From Prosapia bicincta (Eukaryota; Arthropoda; Insecta; Hemiptera; Cercopidae): a stretch of 64,000 nucleotides of DNA. The notes under the pieces are model-generated. The model did not search any database, was not told where the DNA came from, and worked only from the letters and a program-made list of their open reading frames with translations. Location of the stretch: the NCBI GenBank assembly GCA_036971475.1, contig JBAIZL010000003.1:84166542-84230541 (forward strand). The letters run 5' to 3'. Each line of letters begins with the position of its first letter. Within the stretch, counting starts at the first letter, position 1. Positions 1 to 10,416 of the stretch are shown piece after piece. Both the position numbers and the translations under genes were made by a program.

Positions 1-982
1 CTTTACAGCAGTAAAGTAATAATCTACAGTATTTAGCTTATGGTTCCTTGTAAAATGAGTATTTCTATGTTACATACATTCTTATCTCATCGTTTCATAT
101 GTTTTTTTGTTTAAAATTATGACTACATTGTTTTGGTGAATTTGTGGGAATAATACACCACTTAGAGTGGTGAATAGATACAGTATTCTTTTGTTGATAT
201 TACAGTATTTTCTATTCCCGTATACACAACGCTTTCCCATTAAGGACTCTCTTTATCAATGGTCCCTTGAAAATCGTATTAAGCGGAATTTACTTTATTT
301 TAATCCTGCATCACATGTGAAACGTTTGAATTTTGGGGGTGACCAATAGATTAATTACAAATAGTTACAAATTATAACTAAACTTAGATACCTTGTCACC
401 CCCACTCTCTCTTACATGGTTAAATGACTTAGATATTTTCAGAAACCTAAACGTCACCAGGCTCTAAGACAATCGGATTCATTTAAAATAAGAGCAACAA
501 AGAGTTTACTGCTGTCGATTTATGCAGTGTAGTTGCTGCACAAATAGGTACTGTACCTTGTACACTAATACTTATGGTCAATTTACTTCGTTCCTTAAAT
601 TTAAGGCTTACACAAAACTTGTGTCCCTCATTTTATGAAAAAAGTACATCTTATAGCAAGAAGTAATACAGTATATTGAGAATTAAATGTTATAGTGAGA
701 TTTTAGTATAAAAAATGTCGGTCTGTTTATTTTACACTAGTATATAAATTTTATTTCCCTATAGATATTATGCTAATATCAGGCTTCATTAACATTTCTT
801 CACAAAGTGAAGATCAACTACATTGTTAATATAGATCTTCTTTTAGTGATGAGCCATCACATAAAAATTACTATTAAAAAAAAATCTGATAGGTATAATC
901 AACACTACAGTAATTTAAGGCCTAAATATGATTGTAGATTTATTCTAATATAATATGGAGAAAAAAAGTTAATAAAACTTAC
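1..982. other. Non-coding AT-rich stretch
   Basis: No convincing exon or known element is visible here. It lies downstream (minus strand) of the donor site at 981-982, so it is most simply the next intron of the minus-strand acidic-exon gene. I found no acceptor in it that would continue that gene. Confidence 0.5.
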
Positions 983-1052
983 CAATATTATTCAAATTAG
1001 TAGGCATGGCTTCTGATATAGATAAATAATCTTTAGGCTCAGGTTCAACTAT
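983..1052 (-). CDS. Internal coding exon (third visible) of acidic-N-terminus gene
   Basis: On the minus strand a 70-bp open segment is bounded by an acceptor (GCATTTCAG, ending at 1053) and a strong donor (GTAAGTTTT, starting at 982). In the frame supplied by the previous exon it begins IVEPEPKDYLSISEAM and ends one base into a codon (phase 1). It is acidic and polar with no recognisable domain. Such short acidic exons commonly precede the finger array in insect C2H2 genes. The phase-1 end matches the phase-1 start of the zinc-finger exon family at 43114 and 50750, so the missing next exon may be a zinc-finger exon left of the window. The splice sites and phases are read directly; the gene family is inferred. 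Confidence 0.6.
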
Positions 1053-1845
1053 CTGAAATGCGTAGAACAAAAATTAGAAATATTATTTTGAATGAATGAA
1101 CAATAAAATATTAAGTATAACAACAACAAACACTTGTCATTATTTATTAATGCTTATATATTTGTTATTGATATTCTTATTAAAATCATTTATAATCATA
1201 ACAAACGTTTTAAAAAGTAAAAGTATATCATTTTCAAAACGTTTACCTATAACGTTTTGATTTTATCAAAATTTTGTTATCTAATACAAATATTGGCACT
1301 AACTCCATTTAGGTTGATATTATTTATTAACAAATAAGGTTTTATGACATAATTATATAATGAAGAAGGTGATTTAGGCTCAGAGCTGAGCCATAATGTT
1401 GCTGGTTAGAAACATATTCAACTTACTGACTATAAAAACTACTATAACTGTTTCCAAGCGATAAGCAACCAATTGATATCTTCTTCTGGATGTTCTTTTA
1501 ACACATTATATATAGGCTGTGATTTGTTTGTCTATAACACTAGCTGCCCGCAAACTGGTTACTTGTGACCACACACGAATCTTATAAACAATAATTAATT
1601 ATTTAATTATAAATGTTAAACATAACAATATAGGTTGGTATAGGTTATAAGGCATAGGTTGAACACCGCTTTTACCTCCAGTAAGTGGGCAGGTAAAGGT
1701 GCCATCTGAGCCGCTTGCTTTCCACATCCCCGTCCAGTCGAGTTATATATGCCGTTTTGTCAATGTTAACCTGTCTGTACCTTATCGCTGCGTTTTGCTT
1801 GGAAGTGATTCAATTTATTTTACAATAACTTAAAAATAGAAGTGT
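1053..1845. other. Intronic sequence, no gene seen
   Basis: AT-rich sequence upstream (minus strand) of the third exon. From about 1620 it contains GC-richer text that may be the 5' flank of the hAT pseudogene that follows. I see no other structure. Confidence 0.4.
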
Positions 1846-3234
1846 CAGGAAAAAACAGATTTTTTCAGGACAAGTGGGAAGCAGAATACTTTTTGTAAAT
1901 AACAAGGACGATTAACCTTAGTGCTTTAGTGCGTTTAGTTGTACTGTCTGTGCAAAAAGAATATAACCTCAATCGTCGTTAGTCAGCACCATGCTAGCAA
2001 GTACAAAGGCTCGGACCTTTGGTGATGAAAAATCTCTAATGACTTCAAAATGTTTCACTTTCATAACAGGCTATCACTAGAGGGGTTGAAGAAATAAGTA
2101 ACCGTATATCAATTAAATTAAGGGTATTATTTATGGGTCTTTTTAAATTTCTCTGGCCTTGGATTAATCCACAGATTTAACAGGTACTGCACAGTTGTTA
2201 AGTTTCAACTCAATTGTGGACAAGGATTTTACAATCAATGAAGAGTTGTTGGCATTAGTCTCTTCAAGGTACTACCAGAGGTAGTATATGAAAGTGCCCA
2301 TATGAAAGTAATGAACGGCTGTGGAAGAACTAATAATCTGTCGGCTACTGTAACAGATGGCGCCAAAGCTATAGTTGGCTCTCATCTAGGCATAGTTGGC
2401 TTACTGAGAAAGGCTGGAATCAACTGTCCACCATTGCATTGTATTATACACCTGGAAGCCTTATACGGAGAGACTCTGGAAATGGAAGATACTATGAAAA
2501 CTGTTATGAATCTGTAAATATGAAAGGAGGGACCGGTCGTTGACCCATAGAAAATTCATGATTTTTCCAGAACTAGAGACATAGTTTGGTAATTTAACAC
2601 TATTCACGCTGGTTAAGCAAGGGAAACTGCTTAAAAAGATTCTTTAATTTGAGAAAAGAGGTAACTGATTTCCTCAATATACATGTCAACACACCTAGCT
2701 CCTTGGAAATGCAAGGAAAGCTTCTCGATTCATATTTATTGTGCAGTGTGGCCTTTATAACAGAAATAAATCCCCTTATGAATGAACTAAACTTGAAATT
2801 ACAGGGTCCAAACCAAACAAAACCTCAGTTAGTTGGGCACTTAAATGGATTCGTAAGCAGACTTCCAATCTAGCTTTAAAAAACCCAATCTCGTTCATTT
2901 TTCATCACGGATAGAAATCATGGAAGAAATGCCAACCAGTGATTTTAGTTTTTTACATACTTATTTTATATATGCTTCTGGAATCGTTCAATAAACGGTT
3001 TTCGGATTTTAATTAACTGCAGCCGTTCTTATTTAATTAACTGCATTCTTATTTAACAACCCCCATGTCTTGTGATGTTTAGAGCTCAATTAGAGCTCTG
3101 AGACATGAAAAGTGACCAATTTTTCCAGACAAGGTTGGTAACTGGTACTGCATTTTGGAGTCTATTGCCTGAGGAGAAATATCCCAAACTATGTGATTTC
3201 AGTAGGAAAATAGTTTCAATGTTTGGAAGCACAT
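1846..3234 (+). pseudogene. GTF2IRD2-like hAT transposase pseudogene, 5' part
   Basis: Translating across frames gives pieces of one protein in order: an N-terminal segment SGKNRFFQDKWEAEYF near 1846; a zinc-finger-like EYNLNRR stretch with shifted HASKYKG near 1965-2010; LDESTDLTGTAQLLSF-like text near 2165-2215; VTDGAKAIVGSHLGIVGL plus LHCIIHLEALYGETL (2302-2517); a FLNIHVNTPSS and LNLKLQGPNQ block (2649-2873); and FWSLLPEEKYPKLCDFSRK near 3150-3215. This order matches the hAT-derived transposase carried by GTF2IRD2/FAM200-type proteins. Several stops and frameshifts make it non-functional. The reading frame runs into the BEL element at 3235 and resumes at 11189, so the BEL inserted into the C-terminal dimerisation region. 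Confidence 0.75.
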
Positions 3235-4006
3235 TGTTGGAGTCAGCTTTGGTAGATTAAACAGCTCCAGTATCGACTTTAATCAGCCTGTGCCTTGTCT
3301 ATTCGATAGCTCAATCTATGGTTTATCGTCGATAGTTTAAGACCACGTTGTCCCTTGGCGCGCGCCTAATCCCCACCCTAGCACAGTTTCCTCTACCCCA
3401 GTCTCCTGCTTGCTGCGAACAGACCAGCACGTCTGTTGCGGGTTTAAACGTATTAGCTAACCTCGTGGACGTTAAGTTCGCCCCGCATATGTCTAAATTT
3501 AAGTGTTTCGAGTTGTACTTGTTTTATATGCTCGTTAACCGCGAAAGTGTACATTATTTAGTCCAAGTGCCGTGTTCGAATGCGCCTTAACCTCGCCGTT
3601 ACAAGCCGTCGCTACGGAGTCGCTCGCGCTTATTTAAAGACTTATTCAATTGTGAATAGTATTAGAATTGAACTCCGTTTATTAAGTTTTACAGCACGAG
3701 CCGTCTGACCATCACCACTTTACCCAGGGCCCTGCTGCAGAAGTCCAGAAGACATCAAACCGCCCGCGCACGCAACCCCTTTGTTCAGCTTAGGGTAAGT
3801 GTTAATCAGTTCCAAATACTTTTAACATAAACTTGTGCCTATTTTCCCGCGGCTTAATTAGTGATAAACACTGTTATTATTTGTCGATTAGGCGTTTCTG
3901 CCGCCTGCCTTCATTTTATTCATGTGCAATTTCAGTCACGTTACTAACCGCGACTATCTCTCTCTTTCGTCTTATTTCTAATATTTTAGCGGAGCTGACG
4001 CCTCCA
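3235..4006 (+). repeat. 5' LTR of BEL/Pao element
   Basis: Begins TGTTGG and ends CTCCA. It matches 10417-11188 with four substitutions at 3414, 3434, 3487 and 3721. In all four the 5' LTR carries T or A where the 3' LTR has C or G, and three of these fall at CpG sites. Short open frames inside it are present in both LTRs and have no protein similarity that I recognise. Confidence 0.95.
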
Positions 4007-4009
4007 TTT

Positions 4010-4027
4010 TGGTCCCGCCGTGCCGGA
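4010..4027 (+). other. Probable primer-binding site
   Basis: TGGTCCCGCCGTGCCGGA starts three bases after the 5' LTR. It begins with TGG, the complement of a tRNA CCA end, as expected for minus-strand priming. I cannot name the tRNA with confidence. Confidence 0.55.
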
Positions 4028-4621
4028 TTTTTTTGCATTTCAGCGATCTATAAACATTTAAAGTGCAAAGAAGTGTTAAAGTTCTCATTAAACTCGAAAA
4101 CTTATTCAGTTTTAATAGCGAGGCATTTGCTTTATAAATAAGTTTTATTAGTGATTTATAAGTGTTATTTATTATGCGAACAATTTCGAAGCGTGTTAAA
4201 TTTCATAGTAATAAGCTAAGTTGCAAGCATTGCGTAATCCTGTGTAATTTCCCGCATTTATTTCCTTGTCTAAATTCATTACGCAGTAGTGACGTCACAA
4301 GCTGTAGCTTGCAGCCACATTCCGTTATTATCAGCAGATTTATGGGACACCTGCGCAGATAAGGAACACTTGACTAAACAAGATAGGCTCAATATTGATC
4401 CGTGAAAGCTACACTGTAGATTTATCCTGTTCAATAAGGAAAACTTGCAGCCGTTCTAATCTAATGCTTATGATTTGTAAAACGTTATGTCTTATACTAA
4501 CTTTATTATACAGTCCACTCTTTCGTAATTAAATGTACCATTGTGTAGTCATTGGTTTTGGGTTAAACATAATTGCAATTTAATTTAAATTTTGTTTTTT
4601 GTTAATTTAAATTTTGTCACG
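4028..4621 (+). other. BEL 5' untranslated leader
   Basis: About 600 bp between the primer-binding site and the gag ATG. No frame with recognisable similarity is present. It is expected to hold packaging and translation signals, but none can be pointed to. Confidence 0.5.
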
Positions 4622-6061
4622 ATGGCTAATAACAACGCATATTGCCTTGATAAGTTGAAGGCTATATGCAGTGATTTAGAGCAAGTAAACAGCTTGCTCG
4701 GTGATAGTGAAATGTCTGAGGGCATAGTGCAGGAAGTCAGGCGCCTTCATGTCGAATTTATCGAAACTTTTGACCGCGCGGAGCAGACTTTTGACAGTCA
4801 AGCTTCCGAATTTGTCAAGAATGTCTTTATAGCAAAACGTCAATTTCAGGACACTTATCTGCCCATGATAGTAAAATATCCTAACCTCGTTAAGACGGAG
4901 GTTACCACGACCTCGCCTGTCAAATCAACACCGACTTCACCTAACCTTCCAAGTCTAACTTTGCCAAGCTTTTCGGGCCAGAGCGACGACTGGATAGATT
5001 TTGTTACGATGTACGACTCTATGGTACATAACAATGAGACGCTTAGCAATATCCAACGTTTTCAATACTTAAAGTCCGTCTTAAAGGGAGATGCACTGGC
5101 CATCGTCACCGGACTTTCCATCTCCGAAGCAAATTACAACATTGCTTACAATGCGTTGCGTAACCGATACGCGAACCCGCGACGTCTCGCAGATCATTAC
5201 TTTAACATAATTAAAGACTTTCAGCGCATCAATAATGCTTCACCCGCGGAACTAAATCGTTTCTTAACCGCGCACTCTAATGCCGTCTGTGCATTAAGAG
5301 CTATACCTCTCGAAGACTTAGCGGATTTCTTATTGTTCTCTATGGCAATTAATAATCTGGATGCCAAGACACGATTAAGTTTTGAAAGCCGACTAGGCAC
5401 TAACCGCATGCCGACATATAAATTATTGAACGACTTTATAACTGAACAGGCTAGAGCCCTGGAGATGCTTAGCCAACCAGCTGCCGTGGTTGTAGCAAAC
5501 GCCGGACGTGGTCAAAGACCCCGCATGTTGGTGTCATCGATGGATAAACCCGGGTTTCAAGGGGCCCTTGAACCGAATAATTACTTGTCTGAACCTAACC
5601 TCACTTTGGGTCACAGCCCTATATTTCAATCAGTAGCGTCAAATGACAATAGCCATCGGAATAAGGACGCCCAAGGTACTATTCAGTCCAAACGTGCTGC
5701 GCCAGTCACTATGCAACCGGTTAATCAACCACTGCAACCTAACTTGTTGCCTATTATGAGTGCGCCTAGAACGTCAACATTTCGCAATCGCTCGCCACCG
5801 CTTAACCTCAATCAGTCTAACATGCCTACCACGCGTGTAGGTAAATACTACTACTGCGGAGAAAGTCACTGCATCATTAATTGTCAACGATTTATTTCTC
5901 TTACCATAGCGGAACGCATTGACGCTATTTCAAAATTACAACGTTGTTATAATTGTCTCGGCTCTCATTATCAAGCTCAGTGTCAGTCTCGTCATCGTTG
6001 TAGACAATGCAGCCAAGCACATCACACACTGCTGCACAACGACGCACCGCCGCAGCAATGA
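4622..6061 (+). CDS. BEL/Pao Gag
   Basis: 479 residues from the ATG at 4622 (MANNNAYCLDKL); the frame is open slightly upstream but has no earlier ATG. The middle (about residues 110-270) matches the DUF1759 Gag-like domain of BEL/Pao elements, with LTLPSFSGQSDDWIDFV at its start. The C-terminus has three zinc-knuckle-like motifs: YYYCGESHCIINC, CYNCLGSHYQAQC and CRQCSQAHHTLLH. In the first, the expected leading Cys is Tyr (TAC), consistent with one G-to-A change. Gag should form the particle and bind RNA. The frame ends with UGA at 6059-6061 followed by CUAG, and pol continues in the same frame. Confidence 0.9.
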   Translation: MANNNAYCLDKLKAICSDLEQVNSLLGDSEMSEGIVQEVRRLHVEFIETFDRAEQTFDSQASEFVKNVFIAKRQFQDTYLPMIVKYPNLVKTEVTTTSPVKSTPTSPNLPSLTLPSFSGQSDDWIDFVTMYDSMVHNNETLSNIQRFQYLKSVLKGDALAIVTGLSISEANYNIAYNALRNRYANPRRLADHYFNIIKDFQRINNASPAELNRFLTAHSNAVCALRAIPLEDLADFLLFSMAINNLDAKTRLSFESRLGTNRMPTYKLLNDFITEQARALEMLSQPAAVVVANAGRGQRPRMLVSSMDKPGFQGALEPNNYLSEPNLTLGHSPIFQSVASNDNSHRNKDAQGTIQSKRAAPVTMQPVNQPLQPNLLPIMSAPRTSTFRNRSPPLNLNQSNMPTTRVGKYYYCGESHCIINCQRFISLTIAERIDAISKLQRCYNCLGSHYQAQCQSRHRCRQCSQAHHTLLHNDAPPQQ

Positions 6062-6065
6062 CTAG
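6059..6065 (+). promoter_or_regulatory. Candidate stop-codon readthrough site (UGA CUAG)
   Basis: The gag stop is TGA followed directly by CTAG. Gag and pol are in the same frame, and no other stop occurs until 8282. UGA-CUAG is an established leaky stop context in animal and viral mRNAs. This would give mostly Gag and some Gag-Pol. The alternative is a plain nonsense mutation in a copy that already carries another stop. Confidence 0.45.
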
Positions 6066-8284
6066 CCGCCCCACGACGCCTTAGGCCAACCGCTAGCCAT
6101 CCAATCGATACTAAAGCTCAACCTCGTTCTTTGTCATGCAACATTACCTCGTCTCTCGCCCTGTTGGGTACCGCGCAAGTCGTCCTACAGGACCATTATG
6201 GTCAACCTCGTTTTCTAAGAGCTATTATCGACCCCGGCAGTCAGATATCTGCCATTACGAAACAAGCTAGCGATATGTTGAGCCTGCCTACTCGGAGATC
6301 GAACCTGTCTTTGATTGGCGTCGCTGCCAAGTCTACACGTATTCATGAATACGTAACTTTAATTTTATTCTCACGACATGACCCTGGCGTCATGCTGACT
6401 ACGGAAGCCGCTGTGCTCAACCATATAACTGACCCGCTGCCAGCTGATAAATTATCCTCTGCTTTAAGCGCTCAATATCAGCACTTACCGTTAGCTGATC
6501 CTCAGTTCGACTTACCTGCCCCTGTTGACATTATACTGGGCGCCGATGTCTTCACGCAAATAATTATCAACAGGCCTCGTACCATCATTCATGGCCAACC
6601 ATCTGCACTTAACACACTTTTAGGTTGGGTCATTATGGGATCTGTACCTTACAGTATGCCACAACAACCACGCGTGTTTATTACCTCGCTCAAGTCTATC
6701 GACGAAAACATGCGACGATTTTGGGAAATCGAAGAGGTAAACGAGTCTAACTTGTTGAGCCCTGATGAGCAGCTCTGCGAAAATTTATTTGCCACCACTA
6801 CTGAACGTGACGCCACTGGGAGATATGTCGTAGCTTTGCCTTTTAAACCTGACGCCGTCGAACTTAAGTCAAACCGTAATGTCGCTCTTGCTAGTTATCA
6901 TGCTCTGGAACGCCGTCTGAGCCGACAGCCGGATGTCGCACGACAATATCATCAGTTCATGAAAGAATATATGACTTTAGGTCATATGTACCCTGCCGTT
7001 AAGCCTTCGAATTATTTAATACCACATCATTGCGTTTTCAAGGCCGATAGTTCTACTACTAAATTACAAGTAGTTTTCAATGCTTCTGCGCCTGATTGCA
7101 ACGCGCATTCTTTAAACCAGCAATTGCTGGCTGGCCCTAAGTTACAAAGGGACCTGTCCAACGTTATTATCTCGTTTCGATTGTTTGTTCACGCCGTCTG
7201 CGCGGATCTTAAAATGATGTACCGCCAAATTGCCGTACGCAAGGATGATCGTCGTCATCAGCACATTTTGTACAGGCCGACTCCTCATTCTCCACTGATG
7301 GAGTATGAACTAGCCACTGTCACTTACGGGCTTACCCCGTCTGCTTATTTAGCCTTACGTACACTCGAACAACTCGTCAAAGATGAGGGCGACTGTTACC
7401 CTGCTGCGTCGCATGCCATTCTTCATCAAACGTACGTTGATGATGTCGTCACTGGCGCCGATACGTCCGAGGACGCCCAGGAATTAATACGGCAACTTAT
7501 TAACATCTTCGCACTGGCAGGACTAGAGCTCAGGAAATGGTCTTCCAGCGATCCCGCGCTGCTGTCGACGCTGCCATCTTCTCACCTGGAGCACCCGTTG
7601 TTATTCCAAGACGACTCTACCGCTGTTAAAATATTGGGACTCCAATGGCATCCTGTTAATGACTCGTTTTCTTATCGTATTCAAAACTTTGTGTCGGTGC
7701 CTACGAAACGCACCATTCTCTCTTATGTCGCTCGCACCTTCGACCCACTGGGCTTCCTTACGCCTATCACATTTTGGATCAAGTCATTTTTGAAACAATT
7801 GTGGCTCGAAAGGTTATCATGGGATGAACCTTTGCCCACCGCGCTGCGCAGTCGTTGGGACAGCTTCATTGTCCACTTCGCTAAGTTAGCTGACATTCAA
7901 ATACCTCGACATGTGGGCACACGTGATGCCAAACATCATTTATTAGGCTTCTGTGATGGGTCCGAAGCTGGTTACGCAGCCGCCATCTACTTGCGAACTG
8001 AATGGAACGGTTTAGTTTCCGTCAGCCTTCTAAAGGCTAAAAGCAGAGTAGCTCCCGTCAAAACACTCACTATACCTCGAATGGAGCTCTGCAGCGCCGT
8101 CTTACTGGCCAAGCTCTATAAGTCTGTTCAGCCTGTTGTGAATTTTGTGGCCGACAACGCTACGCTTTTCTTCACCGACTCAGAAATTGTGCTGCATTGG
8201 CTTAGCACCCCGCCACATCTTTTGAAAACTTTCGTTGCCAACCGTGTTATTGAAATTACCTCGAGCACCTCGACCAATCATTAG
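6062..8284 (+). CDS. BEL/Pao Pol, N-terminal part: protease, reverse transcriptase, RNase H
   Basis: The frame is open from the codon after the gag UGA, with a first Met at 6131. The aspartic protease (DUF1758 type) shows IIDPGSQISAI near 6220-6250 and IILGADVF near 6530. The RT shows LKMMYRQIAVRK near 7210 and the catalytic YVDD at about 7435-7446. An RNase H-like region follows, with LLGFCDGSEAGYAAAIY near 7930 and a FTDSEIVLHWL segment near 8172. It ends at a TAG (8282-8284), after which the same frame continues with VSTVDNPADVASRG. Sister elements would be expected to read through here, so the TAG is most likely a TGG-to-TAG change. Confidence 0.9.
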   Translation, partial: LAAPRRLRPTASHPIDTKAQPRSLSCNITSSLALLGTAQVVLQDHYGQPRFLRAIIDPGSQISAITKQASDMLSLPTRRSNLSLIGVAAKSTRIHEYVTLILFSRHDPGVMLTTEAAVLNHITDPLPADKLSSALSAQYQHLPLADPQFDLPAPVDIILGADVFTQIIINRPRTIIHGQPSALNTLLGWVIMGSVPYSMPQQPRVFITSLKSIDENMRRFWEIEEVNESNLLSPDEQLCENLFATTTERDATGRYVVALPFKPDAVELKSNRNVALASYHALERRLSRQPDVARQYHQFMKEYMTLGHMYPAVKPSNYLIPHHCVFKADSSTTKLQVVFNASAPDCNAHSLNQQLLAGPKLQRDLSNVIISFRLFVHAVCADLKMMYRQIAVRKDDRRHQHILYRPTPHSPLMEYELATVTYGLTPSAYLALRTLEQLVKDEGDCYPAASHAILHQTYVDDVVTGADTSEDAQELIRQLINIFALAGLELRKWSSSDPALLSTLPSSHLEHPLLFQDDSTAVKILGLQWHPVNDSFSYRIQNFVSVPTKRTILSYVARTFDPLGFLTPITFWIKSFLKQLWLERLSWDEPLPTALRSRWDSFIVHFAKLADIQIPRHVGTRDAKHHLLGFCDGSEAGYAAAIYLRTEWNGLVSVSLLKAKSRVAPVKTLTIPRMELCSAVLLAKLYKSVQPVVNFVADNATLFFTDSEIVLHWLSTPPHLLKTFVANRVIEITSSTSTNH

Positions 8285-9994
8285 TACCACGTCTCAACTG
8301 TTGACAACCCCGCGGACGTTGCTTCCCGTGGGTGTCTACCCGCGCAGTTTGCTACACATCCACTGTGGTGGCACGGACCACCATGGGCGTTACAATGTAC
8401 TACCTCTTGGCGTTTGTCTAAGCCAACTGGACCGAACCGCGACCTGACCGAGCTCAAGACCGAGCCTCAGGTGCTCTGCGCGACTGTCCAAGCGCCTAAC
8501 CACTTATTGAACGTTATTGAGCGTCATTCCAATCTAACCACGCTGCATCATGTCTTCGCTTACGTGCTTCGTTTCGTTAACAATTGCCGCATTAAGACCC
8601 AGCCTACCAGCCATTGTCACAACACTCGCTACAAAGCCAAGAACACCGTAGCCAAGATTTCATTCGCTGCACCTTCAGTACAAGAATTAAGGAACGCCAG
8701 AAATCTTTGCGTTAAGCTCGTACAAGAACTAGCCTTCAGCGAAACGTTGCAACGCCTACACCGCGGCGTCCCGATCAGTGCTCAACTTCGCAGCCTAACG
8801 CCCTTTATCGACTCAGTGGGGCTACTTAGGGTGGGCGGACGTCTTAATCATGCTGATATACCATACGCAGCTAAGCATGCCATTTTACTGCCTAAGCGGC
8901 ATCATTATGTCAATCTTGTATGCGATCATTATCACCGCCTCGCCTTACATGCTGGGCCGCGTACCACGCAAGCGATGATCAATGGTGAGTTCTGGATCGT
9001 TGCGCTACGTTCGTTGTTACGACAACGCATTCATGCTTGCATGCGATGCTTTAGACTACAGTCGAAACCTCGGCCACCTATGATGGCAGCTTTACCGTCT
9101 TCTCGCGTCACTCCGTCGCCACCTTTCTGTAAGGTAGGCATTGACTTTGCTGGACCTTTCGACACTAAGGCCAACCATCTTCGTACGGCAAAGATCCTGA
9201 AAGCCTACTTATGCCTATTTGTTTGTATGGCCACTAAAGCAGTACATTTGGAAGTAGTATCAGACCTCTCTACTGATGCTTTTCTCGCCGTGCTTCAGCG
9301 TTTTGTCGCAAGACGTGGTCTGCCTACAGACATTTATTCAGATAATGGCACCAATTTTGTCGGCGCCGCCAACCGCCTGCACGAGGTCTATAAGATGCTC
9401 GACCAATCCAAGTCAATCATCCAACGCAAGCTCGCCGCACAACAGGTTGAATGGCACTTCAACCCTCCAGCCGCTCCACACTTCGGCGGACTTTGGGAAG
9501 CTGCCGTTAAATCCGTCAAAGGGCTCCTAAGCCGTACTCTTGGCACTACGTTATTGAACCTCGAGGAGTTAGCTACGTTATTTATACGCATCGAAGCTAT
9601 TCTCAACAGTCGACCCATTTTCGAGGTCTCGCCTGACCCCGACGAAGGAGCTTCGTTCCTTACGCCCGGACACTTTCTCATCGGCCGTCCCCTTTTAGCA
9701 CTCCCTGAGGAATGTCATTTTGAACCCGCGCTCAAGTCCAGATGGACTATGCTACAGCAGATGACCAATCGGTTTTGGAAAACCTGGTCTACCCAATACC
9801 TACATTCGCAGATTCAACGCTGTAAATGGCACAAAGACGCCTCACCCCTCCAGGAGGGTCAGCTTGTATTTATCACTGGAGAACATCCGAGCCCTCTTCA
9901 TTGGCCAATGGGTCGGATCGTACGTCTTCACCCTGGACCCGACCGGATAACCCACGTAGTCACCGTCAAGACCTCACATGGACAGTTAAAGTGA
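8285..9994 (+). pseudogene. BEL/Pao Pol, C-terminal part: end of RNase H and integrase
   Basis: Continues the pol frame after the TAG at 8282-8284, so it is cut off from the upstream part by a single stop. It carries VDNPADVASRG, then the integrase zinc-binding region with HYHRLALHAGPRTTQ and CMRCF (about 8920-9050). The DDE core follows: VGIDFAGPF near 9135, IYSDNGTNFVGA near 9335, and the Glu within FGGLWEAAVKSVKG near 9490. The C-terminal region includes FLTPGHFLIGRPL. The integrase residues needed for strand transfer appear present. The whole frame is one open stretch ending in TGA at 9992-9994. Confidence 0.85.
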
Positions 9995-10416
9995 CCTGTC
10001 CATAAGCTTGTAGGCTTTCCGCTACAACCTTAATCTCTTGACCGCTTCTTCAGCACCTGTGTGGTACAACCGCGTTTCCTCGAGTTCTTAATCTCACTCG
10101 ACTTCTTCGCCTCTTCAGCAATTTTGTGCAACCTCGTTTCTTTAAGTATCTTCAACGCCATGGATTTCTTCGCTACATCTTCAGCACCTCGCTTCTTCTA
10201 GTCAACCCCGTTCACCGTCACCCAGTGGTATTCCAGGGTGGGCGGTAGTCTATTGTCTTCAGCACAGCTAATGGAGCTAATCACTTCATCGACTCTTTTC
10301 TGCTTTCTTCGTACCCCGACCACTTCTTCTTCGGCACCCTCGGTCTCCGGTGCTCTCTAGTTCTTCGCCCTCTACCCACCTGGCGGATTAAAAACATCCG
10401 TTTTTGGTGGGCGGAA
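9995..10416 (+). other. BEL 3' untranslated region and polypurine tract
   Basis: No env-like frame is present. The segment ends with a G-rich tract TTTTTGGTGGGCGGAA (10401-10416) directly before the 3' LTR, the expected plus-strand primer site. A second GGTGGGCGG-like copy at about 10235 could be an older or accessory tract. Confidence 0.7.

Noticed and set aside
3348..3590. 80-codon frame present in both BEL LTRs
   Set aside because: It lies wholly inside the LTR, lacks an ATG start and has no recognisable similarity. It is preserved only because the LTRs are young.
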